NCBI GenBank assembly: GCA_001637315.1 | Contig: LSZA01000006.1 | Coordinates: forward strand, 1-64,000 | Source: Phormidium willei BDU 130791 | GTDB taxonomy: Bacteria; Cyanobacteriota; Cyanobacteriia; Cyanobacteriales; Geitlerinemataceae | Length of the DNA stretch: 64,000 nt | Reading direction: 5' to 3' | In this document: positions 15,611 through 24,171 of the stretch, one piece after another | How positions within the stretch are numbered: position 1 is the stretch's first letter | How the letters are laid out: every line of letters starts with the position of its first letter | The notes under the pieces: model-generated | What the model saw: only the letters and a program-made list of their open reading frames with translations | Database searches by the model: none | What the model was told of the DNA's origin: nothing | Position numbers and translations under genes: made by a program

Positions 15611-17779
15611 GTGAGTTTTTCCTCTGAGCCTAACGTTCCTAGGATATCCCCCCCTCCTCTGGTAACTGTTTGCATTCCTACCTATAACGGTGCGAATTTT
15701 TTGGCAGAAGCTTTAGAGGATGTGGCGGGGCAAACCTATCCTAACTTAGAAATTCTCCTAGCCGATGACGGTTCCGAGGATGCCACCCTAGAAATTTTAG
15801 AGAATTTCAGGGCTAATTCCCCCCATCCCTGTCGAATTTACCGCCATTCCCATCGGGGGATGGTGCAAAATTGGAATTTCTGCATTCAAGAAGCCAGGGG
15901 AGTCTATCTCAAATTCTTGTTTCAAGACGATCGCCTAGACCCTGATTGTATTCGTAAACTGGTCAACGTCGCCGAAACCGATGCCGATATGGGACTTGTC
16001 TTTTGTCCCCGTCGCCTTGAGGTGGCCCAAGATGCAGCCGGAATTGGCATTTTAGAGATTGTCGCTCAACGCTGTCGTCATGTCCATCAGGGTTGGCGTC
16101 ACCTGAACGCTCGCCAACGGGGAACAACGCTCTTAGGCGATTCCCAATTGTGGAGGTTTCCCCTCAACAAAATTGGTGAACCGACGGCGGTGTTGTTGCG
16201 CAAATCAGCGGTGGAGGCGGTGGGAGGGTTTGATGCAGACTTATCGCAGTTGGTGGATGTGGAATTGTGGTGGCGGCTGTTGGCAATAGGTTCCGTGGGA
16301 TTTGTTGAGGAACCCCTGGCGGTGTTTCGTCTCCATCCGGGACAACAAACGGTGAAAAATGCGGCGGAGGGGAAGTTTGACGAAGGGCGATTCTTCCTCA
16401 AAATTGCCCAAAATCCCATCTTTGCTGAGGAAATCCGACAACAAGCCACATGGCATTGGTTGCAAGGGGAAGATTGGCGATGTCGGGATTGGCGATCGCA
16501 TCTGCAAGACATCCCCCCTTCGTTGTGGCCTCATTGGTTGCAACAGATGTTGTCGCAAACGCCCCAATGGCGCGATCGTGGCGACGCCAAAACCTATACT
16601 CAGGGACTGATGGCCATCTCCGACTATCTCCTGTCCCGGATTCAAGACCAGCCGCAACCATGGCTAGAGGCGGCGAAGGTCTATTCCTTGCAGGTGAGTC
16701 TGTCCCCTACCTATTATCATGATGTCTCTTTAGACGAACTCCTACAGCAGCGGCGGCAAATCTTACAAGTCTTTCTCCAATCCCAGGGATACCGTCTCGA
16801 TTGGCAATTTTCCCCGCAAAACTCTGGAAAAACGGGAGTTTATCTGGAAACCTATCCCGGCCATTTCCCGGAAATCGGCAAAACCATCTATTCACCCCAA
16901 CCCCCGCCGAAATCCTGGCCCGGTGGGGATTGGATTCAGTTACCGGCGGACTTACGGGGACAAATCCAACGGCTGCGAGAGGAAAATTTAGACGAGCTAC
17001 AATTCTGGGGAGACTCTGTCAGCGACATTGGGGCGATCGCCTTCCTGGAGTTACATCAGTTAGCCCGCTCTCAGAGGACCTTTGGGGACTTACCGCTCTG
17101 GGAGACCTCTGATGAAACGGCTTTTTTGCCTATAGGTCTGACCCCTAGCATTTACCCTACCACGACTGCCCATTTAGGTCAAGCCCCAGATCGAGAAATT
17201 TTAGACATTAAGCAACGGTTGGATATCGCCTCAGAAACCATCATTTTTGTCAGTGTCGTTTCTCCCGATGATTTAACCGTTGAATTGCGAGAAACTTGGG
17301 CAAGTCTCATCCAATTATGTCCCCAATCCTTGTTACTTCTTTTATTATCGCAAAACGATGAACAGTCGAGGCTGGGGATTTCTAGCCGCGATCGCCTCAC
17401 CGAAACCTGGGCAAAATTCGACCTTTCCCGTCACCAGTTAATCATCCTGAATCCCGTCGATTGGCAACAGCAACCGCTTTGGTGGGATATGGGAGATATC
17501 TACTTAGATACATTTCCCGTCAACTCGCCGCAACTGGTCGAGATGGCCCTGAACAAAAATCAGGTTCCTGTCTTGTATTTCGGCAAAACTCGGCGATCGC
17601 AAATGAGCGTGAAACGCTTTTCCGGGACCATTCCCCCAGACGCGATCGCTCACCAAGACTCAGACTACATCCAACTCGCTCAAAAATTGGCAACGGATCT
17701 AGAATTTCGTCAAGCAATTTTAAGAAAACTTAAACTTGCCCAACATCCCCATCAACCCTGCCGCGATTTCTTGTGCTAG
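15611..17779 (+). CDS. family 2 glycosyltransferase with long C-terminal second domain
   Basis: A 722-residue two-part protein. Residues about 18-250 are a GT2 domain (LVTVCIPTYNGANFLAEAL, LADDGSEDATLEIL, FLFQDDRLDP as the DxD region, IGEPTAVLLRKSAV). The remaining 450 residues are different: the last third has a Rossmann-like section with YLDTFPVNSPQLVEMALNKNQVPVLYFG and AQKLATDLEFRQAILRKL, reminiscent of the C-terminal half of SPINDLY/OGT-type (GT41) transferases, which suggests a second nucleotide-sugar site. The start is a GTG because no ATG precedes the conserved strand. The downstream glycosyltransferase starts 37 nt later, suggesting a joint role in surface polysaccharide or protein glycosylation. 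Confidence 0.82.
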   Translation: MSFSSEPNVPRISPPPLVTVCIPTYNGANFLAEALEDVAGQTYPNLEILLADDGSEDATLEILENFRANSPHPCRIYRHSHRGMVQNWNFCIQEARGVYLKFLFQDDRLDPDCIRKLVNVAETDADMGLVFCPRRLEVAQDAAGIGILEIVAQRCRHVHQGWRHLNARQRGTTLLGDSQLWRFPLNKIGEPTAVLLRKSAVEAVGGFDADLSQLVDVELWWRLLAIGSVGFVEEPLAVFRLHPGQQTVKNAAEGKFDEGRFFLKIAQNPIFAEEIRQQATWHWLQGEDWRCRDWRSHLQDIPPSLWPHWLQQMLSQTPQWRDRGDAKTYTQGLMAISDYLLSRIQDQPQPWLEAAKVYSLQVSLSPTYYHDVSLDELLQQRRQILQVFLQSQGYRLDWQFSPQNSGKTGVYLETYPGHFPEIGKTIYSPQPPPKSWPGGDWIQLPADLRGQIQRLREENLDELQFWGDSVSDIGAIAFLELHQLARSQRTFGDLPLWETSDETAFLPIGLTPSIYPTTTAHLGQAPDREILDIKQRLDIASETIIFVSVVSPDDLTVELRETWASLIQLCPQSLLLLLLSQNDEQSRLGISSRDRLTETWAKFDLSRHQLIILNPVDWQQQPLWWDMGDIYLDTFPVNSPQLVEMALNKNQVPVLYFGKTRRSQMSVKRFSGTIPPDAIAHQDSDYIQLAQKLATDLEFRQAILRKLKLAQHPHQPCRDFLC

Positions 17780-17815
17780 AATCTGCCCTAACGCTCCTCA
17801 CCCCTGGATTCAGCC

Positions 17816-19039
17816 ATGTCTCCCAAAATTTCCCTCATTCTTAATAGTTACAATCCCTCCCACTATCTCAAAGCGGCCATCGAGAGTGTTTTGCAACAAA
17901 CCTACCCCGATTTTGAACTCTTAATTTGGGATGACGGGTCTAGCGACGATTCCTTGGACATTGCGCGATCGCTCGCCGCCAACGATGAACGAGTCCGCGT
18001 CATCGCCGCCTCTCACCGAGGTCGGGGAGAAGCCCTCAAAGCGGCAATTTCGGCCACAACCGGGGAGTATCTCGGCTGGATTGACCGTGACGACGTGTTA
18101 ACGGCCAACGCCTTGCAACGAACCGCCGCCATCCTCGACGAAACCCCCCAAGTGGGGATGGTTTACAGCGACTATCTCGACATCGACGGTGAAGGAACCC
18201 CCCTTGGCTTAGGCTATCGCTGTCGTATTCCCTACAGCCGCGATCGCCTTCTCACCGACTTTATCACCTTTCACTTCCGCCTCATCCGTCGAGACATCTA
18301 CAACCAAGCCGGAGGAATCGACCCCGCCTTCGAATACGCCGAAGACTACGATCTCTGTTTACGGATATCAGAACTCACCGAGATCTACCATCTTCGTGAA
18401 CCCCTCTATCACTACCGCCACCATCCCGAAAACGCCTCCCGGTCCCAAGCCAGTTTACAACAGGCGCGATCGCAATGTGCCATCAACAACGCCCTGCGTC
18501 GTCGCGGCCTACAAGACACCTTACAACTGCAAGTCCAACAAGGGCGATTTATCCTCAAACCTCGTCCCACCGCCTCTCGCAGCCGTGTCGCCGCCGTACT
18601 CGCCTCCCTTTCCCTTCCCCTGATTCCCCTCAACGCCACCGCTACCCCTACCCCCAGCGAATCCGGAAAAGCCATCATCCAAACCGCCAGTCAGGGCCTT
18701 TCCCAACCCAAACCCCCCAGCGTTGACACCGCAACAGACGACATCCAGCCGCAACCCGACATCCAGCCGCAACAGACTCAACCCAACTGGGAACTGTTAA
18801 AACAAGACGACCCCCCCATTCCCCCCCTTCACCGCCACGAACAAGTCGGTGACGGCTATGGTTACAGCGAACCCGCCGCCGGCTATGGTTATCAACACCG
18901 AAATGGTTTTTCCACACCACCTCCCGTTCGTCCCTTCATCCGTCCCCGTTCCCAGATGATTCGCCCGCAACTCACTCCTGACGGTAATATCAGTTTTGAG
19001 AGTCCCGTTGAACGTCCCAGCGAGGGCGGAGAACGGTAA
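17816..19039 (+). CDS. family 2 glycosyltransferase with Pro-rich C-terminal extension
   Basis: A 407-residue protein. Residues 1-240 form a GT2 domain: ISLILNSYNPSHYLKAAIES, LIWDDGSSDDSLDIAR, GWIDRDDVLTANAL (residues 88-100, DxD region) and FEYAEDYDLCLRISEL. After residue 255 the protein changes character: a hydrophobic stretch at 257-273 (VAAVLASLSLPLIPL) ending in an NATATP cleavage-like site, then a 130-residue Pro/Gln/Tyr-rich tail with QPQPDIQPQQTQP and repeated GYGY. This tail is unlike other GT2 enzymes. It could anchor the enzyme in the membrane or be a fused secreted segment. Confidence 0.82.
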   Translation: MSPKISLILNSYNPSHYLKAAIESVLQQTYPDFELLIWDDGSSDDSLDIARSLAANDERVRVIAASHRGRGEALKAAISATTGEYLGWIDRDDVLTANALQRTAAILDETPQVGMVYSDYLDIDGEGTPLGLGYRCRIPYSRDRLLTDFITFHFRLIRRDIYNQAGGIDPAFEYAEDYDLCLRISELTEIYHLREPLYHYRHHPENASRSQASLQQARSQCAINNALRRRGLQDTLQLQVQQGRFILKPRPTASRSRVAAVLASLSLPLIPLNATATPTPSESGKAIIQTASQGLSQPKPPSVDTATDDIQPQPDIQPQQTQPNWELLKQDDPPIPPLHRHEQVGDGYGYSEPAAGYGYQHRNGFSTPPPVRPFIRPRSQMIRPQLTPDGNISFESPVERPSEGGER

Positions 19040-19133
19040 TCTAACATTAACGAATCGAATCTCTCGATTTTTTCAACATCCTCAATCGACCCTTTCGAGT
19101 CGTCCGTTGCTGTCTCGGGATTTATGGAGTTCA

Positions 19134-19832
19134 ATGGTTCCCTTAAACGATGAAAATCCGATTCAAATTACCCCAGTTGTCACCTATGTCTTAATTGCTG
19201 TCAACAGTCTCATTTTCCTCTATGAATTAAGTCTTGGAACTCCCGAACTTCAGGCATTTTTACAAGACTTTGCCTTTATTCCCGGTCAACTCTCCGAGAG
19301 TCTGCAAGGAGCCGCCAGCGGAGATTTAATCCCTGAACCGTTAACCCTTGTCACCTCGCAATTCTTGCATGGAAGTGTCCTCCATATCGTCTTCAATATG
19401 CTGTATCTCTGGATTTTCGGCAACAATATTGAAGAAGAAATGGGATCATCCCGCTATCTGATTTTCTATCTTCTCTGTGGAATCCTCGCCTCTCTTGCTC
19501 AATATGTATTTGATGCAGATTCAATGATTCCGACCTTGGGGGCGAGTGGTGCGATCGCAGGAATTATGGGAGCCTATATTTTCCGCTTCCCCCAAGCTCG
19601 AATTGTCACCTTAATTCCCCTCGGATTTATCTGGTTTACCGTCCGAGTTCCGGCGATTTTCTTCCTCGGCTTTTGGTTTTTACAACAAGCCTTTAACAGT
19701 GTTTCCAGCCTAGAAGCCCAAGTTAACGCAGGTGGAATGGAAAGCGGTATCGCCTACTGGGCTCACGCCGGAGGCTTCATCTTTGGAGCGTTGTTAGGTC
19801 CATTTTTTGGACTCTTCTCCCGCCGTGACTAA
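19134..19832 (+). CDS. rhomboid-family intramembrane serine protease
   Basis: A 232-residue polytopic protease that cuts transmembrane substrates within the bilayer. The catalytic Ser139 lies in LGASGAIAGIMGAY and His211 in YWAHAGGFIFGALLG; the His-Asn element HGSVLHIVFNMLYLWIFG (from residue 79) forms the oxyanion side. The ATG at 19134 has a GGAG ribosome site seven nt upstream and gives the normal N-terminus, whereas the longer frame from 18996 would overlap the glycosyltransferase. Substrate unknown. Confidence 0.92.
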   Translation: MVPLNDENPIQITPVVTYVLIAVNSLIFLYELSLGTPELQAFLQDFAFIPGQLSESLQGAASGDLIPEPLTLVTSQFLHGSVLHIVFNMLYLWIFGNNIEEEMGSSRYLIFYLLCGILASLAQYVFDADSMIPTLGASGAIAGIMGAYIFRFPQARIVTLIPLGFIWFTVRVPAIFFLGFWFLQQAFNSVSSLEAQVNAGGMESGIAYWAHAGGFIFGALLGPFFGLFSRRD

Positions 19833-19851
19833 CAGCCGACGACCTTCTTTC

Positions 19852-19890
19852 CCCTGTTCCCTGTTCCCTGTTCCCTATTCCCTATTCCCT
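19852..19890. repeat. tandem GTTCCCT heptamer repeat
   Basis: Five to six near-exact copies of a 7-bp unit (CTGTTCC, last copies CTATTCC) fill the gap between the rhomboid gene and the next gene. The same heptamer occurs at 38963-38994 and, reversed, at 45682-45704. It belongs to the short tandem heptamers often seen in filamentous cyanobacteria. Confidence 0.85.
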
Positions 19891-19894
19891 TCTA

Positions 19895-20200
19895 ATGACC
19901 CAAAAATTCAACTCCTTTGACGCCTTTTATCCCTATTACCTCGAAGCCCATGAAAACCCCATTTGTCGGCGACTCCATGTTTTAGGGCTTGTCGTCGCCA
20001 TTGGGGCGATTCTCTACGCCACCATCACTCAAACCTGGTGGGCCTTGGCGATCGCCCCCGGCTTCGGCTATCCTTGTGCCTGGCTAAGTCATGGAATTTT
20101 CGGGAAAAACGTCCCAGCCACCTTCGGCCACCCTTTCTATAGCTTCAAAGGGGGGATTCTCATGTATCGAGATATGCTAACCGGCAAAGTTCCGTTCTAG
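19895..20200 (+). CDS. Mpo1-like (DUF962) membrane protein
   Basis: A 101-residue protein of the DUF962/Mpo1 family, represented in yeast by a dioxygenase acting in fatty-acid alpha-oxidation. The sequence shows FYPYYLEAHENPICRRLHVLG, two hydrophobic helices (LVVAIGAILYATITQTWWALAIAPGFGY), and the conserved SHGIFGKNVPATFGHPFYSFKGG and MYRDMLTGK. The His residues of the first and last motifs are the proposed iron ligands in the family. It begins four nt after the heptamer repeat. Enzymatic activity in cyanobacteria is not established. Confidence 0.85.
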   Translation: MTQKFNSFDAFYPYYLEAHENPICRRLHVLGLVVAIGAILYATITQTWWALAIAPGFGYPCAWLSHGIFGKNVPATFGHPFYSFKGGILMYRDMLTGKVPF

Positions 20201-20379
20201 GGGTCTCTCTCAAAATTCTCTCGCCAAGACCCCAAACGCGATTTGATCTGACGCCAACGCTTGGACTCAATCCGCCAGAGACCCTATATATATGGCGGCA
20301 CAGATTCCCATGCTTCAATAGTATGTCAATACCCAGCAAAAGTCAAGGGATTTTTCAATCAATTTTGCCCAAAAAAACA

Positions 20380-21282
20380 TCACCTCAACCGGTCAGGAGG
20401 AGAACACTCCCAACATTGCCAATCGCCCGAAGTTGGATGATAAAACCCCAGCCGAAAACTATGAAGAAAATAGCCACAATCGCCGGGAACCGGATAGGTT
20501 TGCGTCTCAGGATGGACCCTTAAATTCAACCCACCTCCCGGAGTATAAAGCGGGTCGCCCAACAGCGGATGGCCCACCGCCGCCAAATGAATACGAATTT
20601 GATGCGGTCGTCCCGTGAAGATTCTCACCTCCAAGAGAACCCCATCCTCCCGTCGGGAGACCACCGTGACCTGACTGTGCGATCGCACTCCCACATCCGT
20701 CGCCCCATAGACCGTTCCCAGCGTCGGATGCGGGAGTTTCCCAATCGGTTGATGGATGCTGAGATTCCCATGAGACCAATCCCCGACCCAGGCCCGATAG
20801 ACTTTCAACATCTGGCCATTGCGAAGTTGCTGACTCAACCGCGATCGCCCCCGAGACGACTTGGCCCAGACCATCATCCCCGACGTTCCTCGCCCCAAAC
20901 GATGAATCGGGGAAACCTGCGGATATCGCCGTCGCAACTGAAACAACAACGTATGCTGCAAAAAACCCGCCCCAGGGAGAACCGGTAACCCCGCCGGTTT
21001 TCTGACCAACAGCAAATCCTCATCCTCATACAAATAATCCACCCCCAACGGAACCTCCGGTTCCTCCCAAGGAGGGCGATGATAACTCAGACATTGTCCC
21101 GGTTGTAGCCGCGTCTCCGGCGTTGTCCGCTGGTCATCCAAACGAACCTCACCCGCCAGGATGCGATCGCGCCACATCTCCCGCGTCGAATGGCGATAGC
21201 CTTGGGCATAATAGTCTAAAACCGTCAGTCCCGATGCAACCGAACCCAGGCGGTCAGTATAAATCCAACCTTCATTCACCAT
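20380..21282 (-). CDS. RluA-family pseudouridine synthase with HRLG variant motif
   Basis: A 300-residue member of the RluA family, which isomerises uridine in rRNA or tRNA. An S4-like N-terminal region (residues 10-70) precedes the catalytic domain (LLLVRKPAGLPVLPGAG, then SPIHRLGRGTSGMMVWAKS, then VRIFTGRPHQIRIHLAAVGHPLLGDPLY). The position of the catalytic Asp in the usual HRLDxxTSG reads Gly (codon GGG). Either this is a subfamily that solves catalysis differently or it is inactive. The rest of the active-site frame, including the R-x-H-Q-I-R motif, is intact. Confidence 0.85.
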   Translation of the reverse strand: MVNEGWIYTDRLGSVASGLTVLDYYAQGYRHSTREMWRDRILAGEVRLDDQRTTPETRLQPGQCLSYHRPPWEEPEVPLGVDYLYEDEDLLLVRKPAGLPVLPGAGFLQHTLLFQLRRRYPQVSPIHRLGRGTSGMMVWAKSSRGRSRLSQQLRNGQMLKVYRAWVGDWSHGNLSIHQPIGKLPHPTLGTVYGATDVGVRSHSQVTVVSRREDGVLLEVRIFTGRPHQIRIHLAAVGHPLLGDPLYTPGGGLNLRVHPETQTYPVPGDCGYFLHSFRLGFYHPTSGDWQCWECSPPDRLR

Positions 21283-21402
21283 TCAATCCTCAGCAAAAAT
21301 CAGCATTTCCTAACATAAATCCCCATTTCAGTCAATCTTTCCCCCCAACCCTGATGTCATCCCAACAAGCCGCCACTTTTTTTGTGATACTACTAGAGAG
21401 AT

Positions 21403-22389
21403 ATGCAGAGTGGGCGATTCATGGCGAACTTAGAACACCTCTCCATCCTGAGACAAGGAGTCGAGACCTGGAACCAATGGCGAGAGATCAACCCTCACCT
21501 CATCCCCGACCTCTACGACGCAGACCTACGCAATTATCCCCTACAAGGGGCCAACCTCAGCCGAGTCGTCCTCGGTAAAACCTCCCTCAGCCTGGCCCAT
21601 CTCCAAGGGGCCAACCTCTTCCAAGCCGACCTCTACGAAGCCGACCTCTTCCGGGCCAACCTGCAATCAGTCAACCTACAACAAGCCTACCTCTGTCGGG
21701 CCAACCTCTATCGGGCCAACCTTAGCCACAGCCAACTACAACAGGCCCGCCTCGGACGCAGCGACCTCACCAAAGCCAACCTCAGCCAAGCCAACCTCAC
21801 CCAGACCAGCTTCACCGAAGCCAACCTCAGCCAAGCCAACTGTCAAGAGAGCGACTTCAGTTACGCCTTCCTCAAATCCGCCCGCGTCTATGGAACCAAC
21901 TTCGACAACGCCGACCTCACCGGAACCTGTCTTCAAGACTGGCAAACTGATCATTTAACCCAACTCGATAGCGTTATTTGTAAATACTTTTATCGCAGTT
22001 ATAACATCTGGGACAACAAATTTCTTCAACGTTTTCCCGCCTCAGCCCAAGAGTATCTCGCCCCCGGAGAACTCGCAAGTTGCCTCAATCCCCCATCGAT
22101 CACCTTAGACCTAATCTTCTCAGAACCGATTTGTTTCAAATCCCTCTTAACCAGCCTAGACAGTCTCACCCCAGACCGCCACTCCATCCATCCCCAAGCC
22201 TTAGAACAACAACAAGACGGCAGCCTATTAGTGCGAATTGCGATCGCCGAACCGGCCGACCTTGATGCCATCAAAAAAGCCTTTTGGACTGAATATAATC
22301 GCCTGCGACAGTCCTCAAAATCACAATTCAATAGGACAGATGATGCCCCCAACCTATCTGCCCTATTGAACCGTTTAGCGAACCCTTAA
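21403..22389 (+). CDS. pentapeptide-repeat protein
   Basis: A protein of 328 residues (or 322 if the second ATG at 21421 is used). Residues about 45-180 are a right-handed quadrilateral beta-helix of A(D/N)LxX repeats: GANLSRVVLGKTSLSLAHLQ, GANLFQADLYEADLFRANLQ and so on, about 26 repeats. The C-terminal 140 residues are a separate globular domain with SLLVRIAIAEPADLDAIKKAFWTEYNRL, seen in other cyanobacterial pentapeptide proteins. Cyanobacteria carry many such proteins and their functions are mostly unknown. Confidence 0.88.
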   Translation: MQSGRFMANLEHLSILRQGVETWNQWREINPHLIPDLYDADLRNYPLQGANLSRVVLGKTSLSLAHLQGANLFQADLYEADLFRANLQSVNLQQAYLCRANLYRANLSHSQLQQARLGRSDLTKANLSQANLTQTSFTEANLSQANCQESDFSYAFLKSARVYGTNFDNADLTGTCLQDWQTDHLTQLDSVICKYFYRSYNIWDNKFLQRFPASAQEYLAPGELASCLNPPSITLDLIFSEPICFKSLLTSLDSLTPDRHSIHPQALEQQQDGSLLVRIAIAEPADLDAIKKAFWTEYNRLRQSSKSQFNRTDDAPNLSALLNRLANP

Positions 22390-23972
22390 AAACTAAACGT
22401 TGTGCGGATTACACCAATGAGGGCATCATCATTATCCGCATTGTGATTCGGCGCCGTCAGCCAAATCAACGCCGGAGTCACCGTTATATTTTCATTCAGT
22501 TGCAAGGAATAGAACCCTTCGATATGCAGCGAACTATCCGGGTCATCACTCAGTCCTGAATTACGCAAACTTGAACTGACGCCCGTCACTTTGGGTTCCT
22601 GTCCAACCACAATTCCCGCCAAATTTCCCGGCAGAAGTAAATCAGGAAACGCCAGAGTGACCGCCCAGTTCCAATTATCGAAACTGCCGCGATCAATCTG
22701 TCCCCCCAACGTCGAGAGGGTTTGCGTATTCACATAATTCACCCAACCCCCGAGAGCAAAATTATCCGAGACCTGGAACGACCCCTGTAAGCCATAGGCA
22801 TTACTCAGCGTGGGAATAGCATCATTAGTCGCCCGTCGCAGGTTCGTCAGAACACTACCGGTGTTCATCTCCTGGTTATAGGCATTGATATAGGTTAAGG
22901 CAAACTCAGCGCGATCGCTCGGAGTGAAGGTTAACTGGGCCATCGCACCATAAGACCCATTAAACAGGCCCGCCCCACGATTAGGATTGCTACTATCTCC
23001 AGCCAAATACCCGGCATTGAAGGAAAGGGCATCACTAATGGGATACTCGACCCCAATTCCAGAACCATCCATCAGATAATACATCGAGGCACGAGTCCCA
23101 AAGCGCGAGACGGCCCCACTACCGCCATCGCCATCCAAAAAGGGATTCACCGTCGAGGCGATATCATCAGCCGCCCCCGCATTGGCAATTAGGGCCACAT
23201 TCGCCCCTGCCAAGGGAAACTGATACACCAAGGCATCCACCTCAACCGCACCACCGCTATCATCAGCGAAGAACAAATCCCCTTCTGGATATCCCGTGGA
23301 TACATCTGAGAAGGCGGGGATATTGCTGCTTTGCAGACGAGTCAGCAACAAATCCTCTCCCGTAAAGCTGGTGTGGAACTCCAAGCGGCTACGATAACCA
23401 AAGGCAGGAACTTGGTCAATGTCATTGCCCGCAAAATTATCTCCAGCCGCAATCCCATAGACGGCAAAGATGGCTTCTCCTTCCAACTTGGTTGTTGTGG
23501 AGAATTGATTGGCTTCAAGTTCCGAGGTGCGGGCCTCTAAACCATCCACACGACCCCGCAACGTCGCTAATTCAGCGGCAAATTCTTCTTGCAAGCGACG
23601 AATGGTAGCTAAGTCAGTCGGGTCTAAATTATCCCCACCATCGACAATGGCCACAATCTGATCCAAACAGGCATTCAACCCAGCGGCAAACTCGTAGCGA
23701 GTCATGAAGTTGTTGCCGCGAAAGGTTCCGTCAGGATACCCGGCGATACAGCCATAGCGTTCGACTAAAGACTGTAAGGCTTGAAACGCCCAATCCGTCG
23801 GTTGCACGTCGGACAATTGCGAGACGGAGGTCACTTGACTCAGTAACATGGGGCGATCGCCCCCGTCAAGCTGTTTCGCCCCAACCTCTTGAGCCTGGGC
23901 TAGATTGGGGATACTCAGCACACTCATGGCACTCAACCCCCCACCTAATGCAGTCCACCACAGTTTAGACAT
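22386..23972 (-). CDS. iron-uptake porin (SLH plus OprB)
   Basis: Outer-membrane porin of 528 residues. After a signal peptide (KLWWTALGGGLSAMSVLSIPNLAQA) comes an SLH domain (VQPTDWAFQALQSLVERYGCIAGYPDGTFRGNNFMTRYEF), a coiled coil (IRRLQEEFAAELATLRGRVDGLEARTSELE) and a beta-barrel of the OprB/carbohydrate-selective type ending in TTFSF with the terminal Phe typical of outer-membrane proteins. Members of this family in Synechocystis (Slr1841, Slr1908 type) mediate iron uptake. The ATG at 23972 is chosen over a TTG at 24029. A Fur-box-like site lies 53 nt upstream, in keeping with iron control. Its last codons overlap the converging pentapeptide gene by four bases. Confidence 0.92.
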   Translation of the reverse strand: MSKLWWTALGGGLSAMSVLSIPNLAQAQEVGAKQLDGGDRPMLLSQVTSVSQLSDVQPTDWAFQALQSLVERYGCIAGYPDGTFRGNNFMTRYEFAAGLNACLDQIVAIVDGGDNLDPTDLATIRRLQEEFAAELATLRGRVDGLEARTSELEANQFSTTTKLEGEAIFAVYGIAAGDNFAGNDIDQVPAFGYRSRLEFHTSFTGEDLLLTRLQSSNIPAFSDVSTGYPEGDLFFADDSGGAVEVDALVYQFPLAGANVALIANAGAADDIASTVNPFLDGDGGSGAVSRFGTRASMYYLMDGSGIGVEYPISDALSFNAGYLAGDSSNPNRGAGLFNGSYGAMAQLTFTPSDRAEFALTYINAYNQEMNTGSVLTNLRRATNDAIPTLSNAYGLQGSFQVSDNFALGGWVNYVNTQTLSTLGGQIDRGSFDNWNWAVTLAFPDLLLPGNLAGIVVGQEPKVTGVSSSLRNSGLSDDPDSSLHIEGFYSLQLNENITVTPALIWLTAPNHNADNDDALIGVIRTTFSF

Positions 23973-24024
23973 AGAATTTCCGACACTCCCATTGAGTTGA
24001 GTATCGTTTGATTCTAGGCTAGTT

Positions 24025-24045
24025 GACAATGAGAGTCAATCTCAT
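24025..24045 (-). promoter_or_regulatory. Fur-box-like palindrome upstream of iron porin
   Basis: GACAATGAGAGTCAATCTC (24025-24043 on the plus strand) matches the 19-bp Fur consensus GATAATGATAATCATTATC at 14 positions, and ATGAGA/TCTCAT form a perfect 6-5-6 dyad. It lies 53-73 nt before the porin ATG, where a repressor could block the promoter. The match was scored by eye. Confidence 0.6.
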
Positions 24046-24130
24046 GGGGGAGGGAACACCGGAACACCGGAACAGGGGAAGAAAAGGCAAGAGGCAAGAG
24101 GGGAAGAGAAGGCAAGAGGGGGGGGAGGGC
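24046..24130. repeat. purine-rich intergenic repeat (GGAACACC, GGCAAGAG)
   Basis: Tandem GGAACACC units pass into a run of GGCAAGAGG repeats, a reverse-complement relative of the CTTGCC-rich strings at 10-40 and 45720-45755. It fills part of the space between bioB and the porin and encodes nothing I can see. Confidence 0.7.
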
Positions 24131-24171
24131 AAAACAAGTTTCGCCCCGGTATTGATCCCTTAATTAACCCC

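Noticed and set aside
21736-21954. Minus-strand frame of Val/Gly/Glu repeats
   Set aside because: Antisense of the pentapeptide-repeat gene; the repeat periodicity keeps the reverse frame open.
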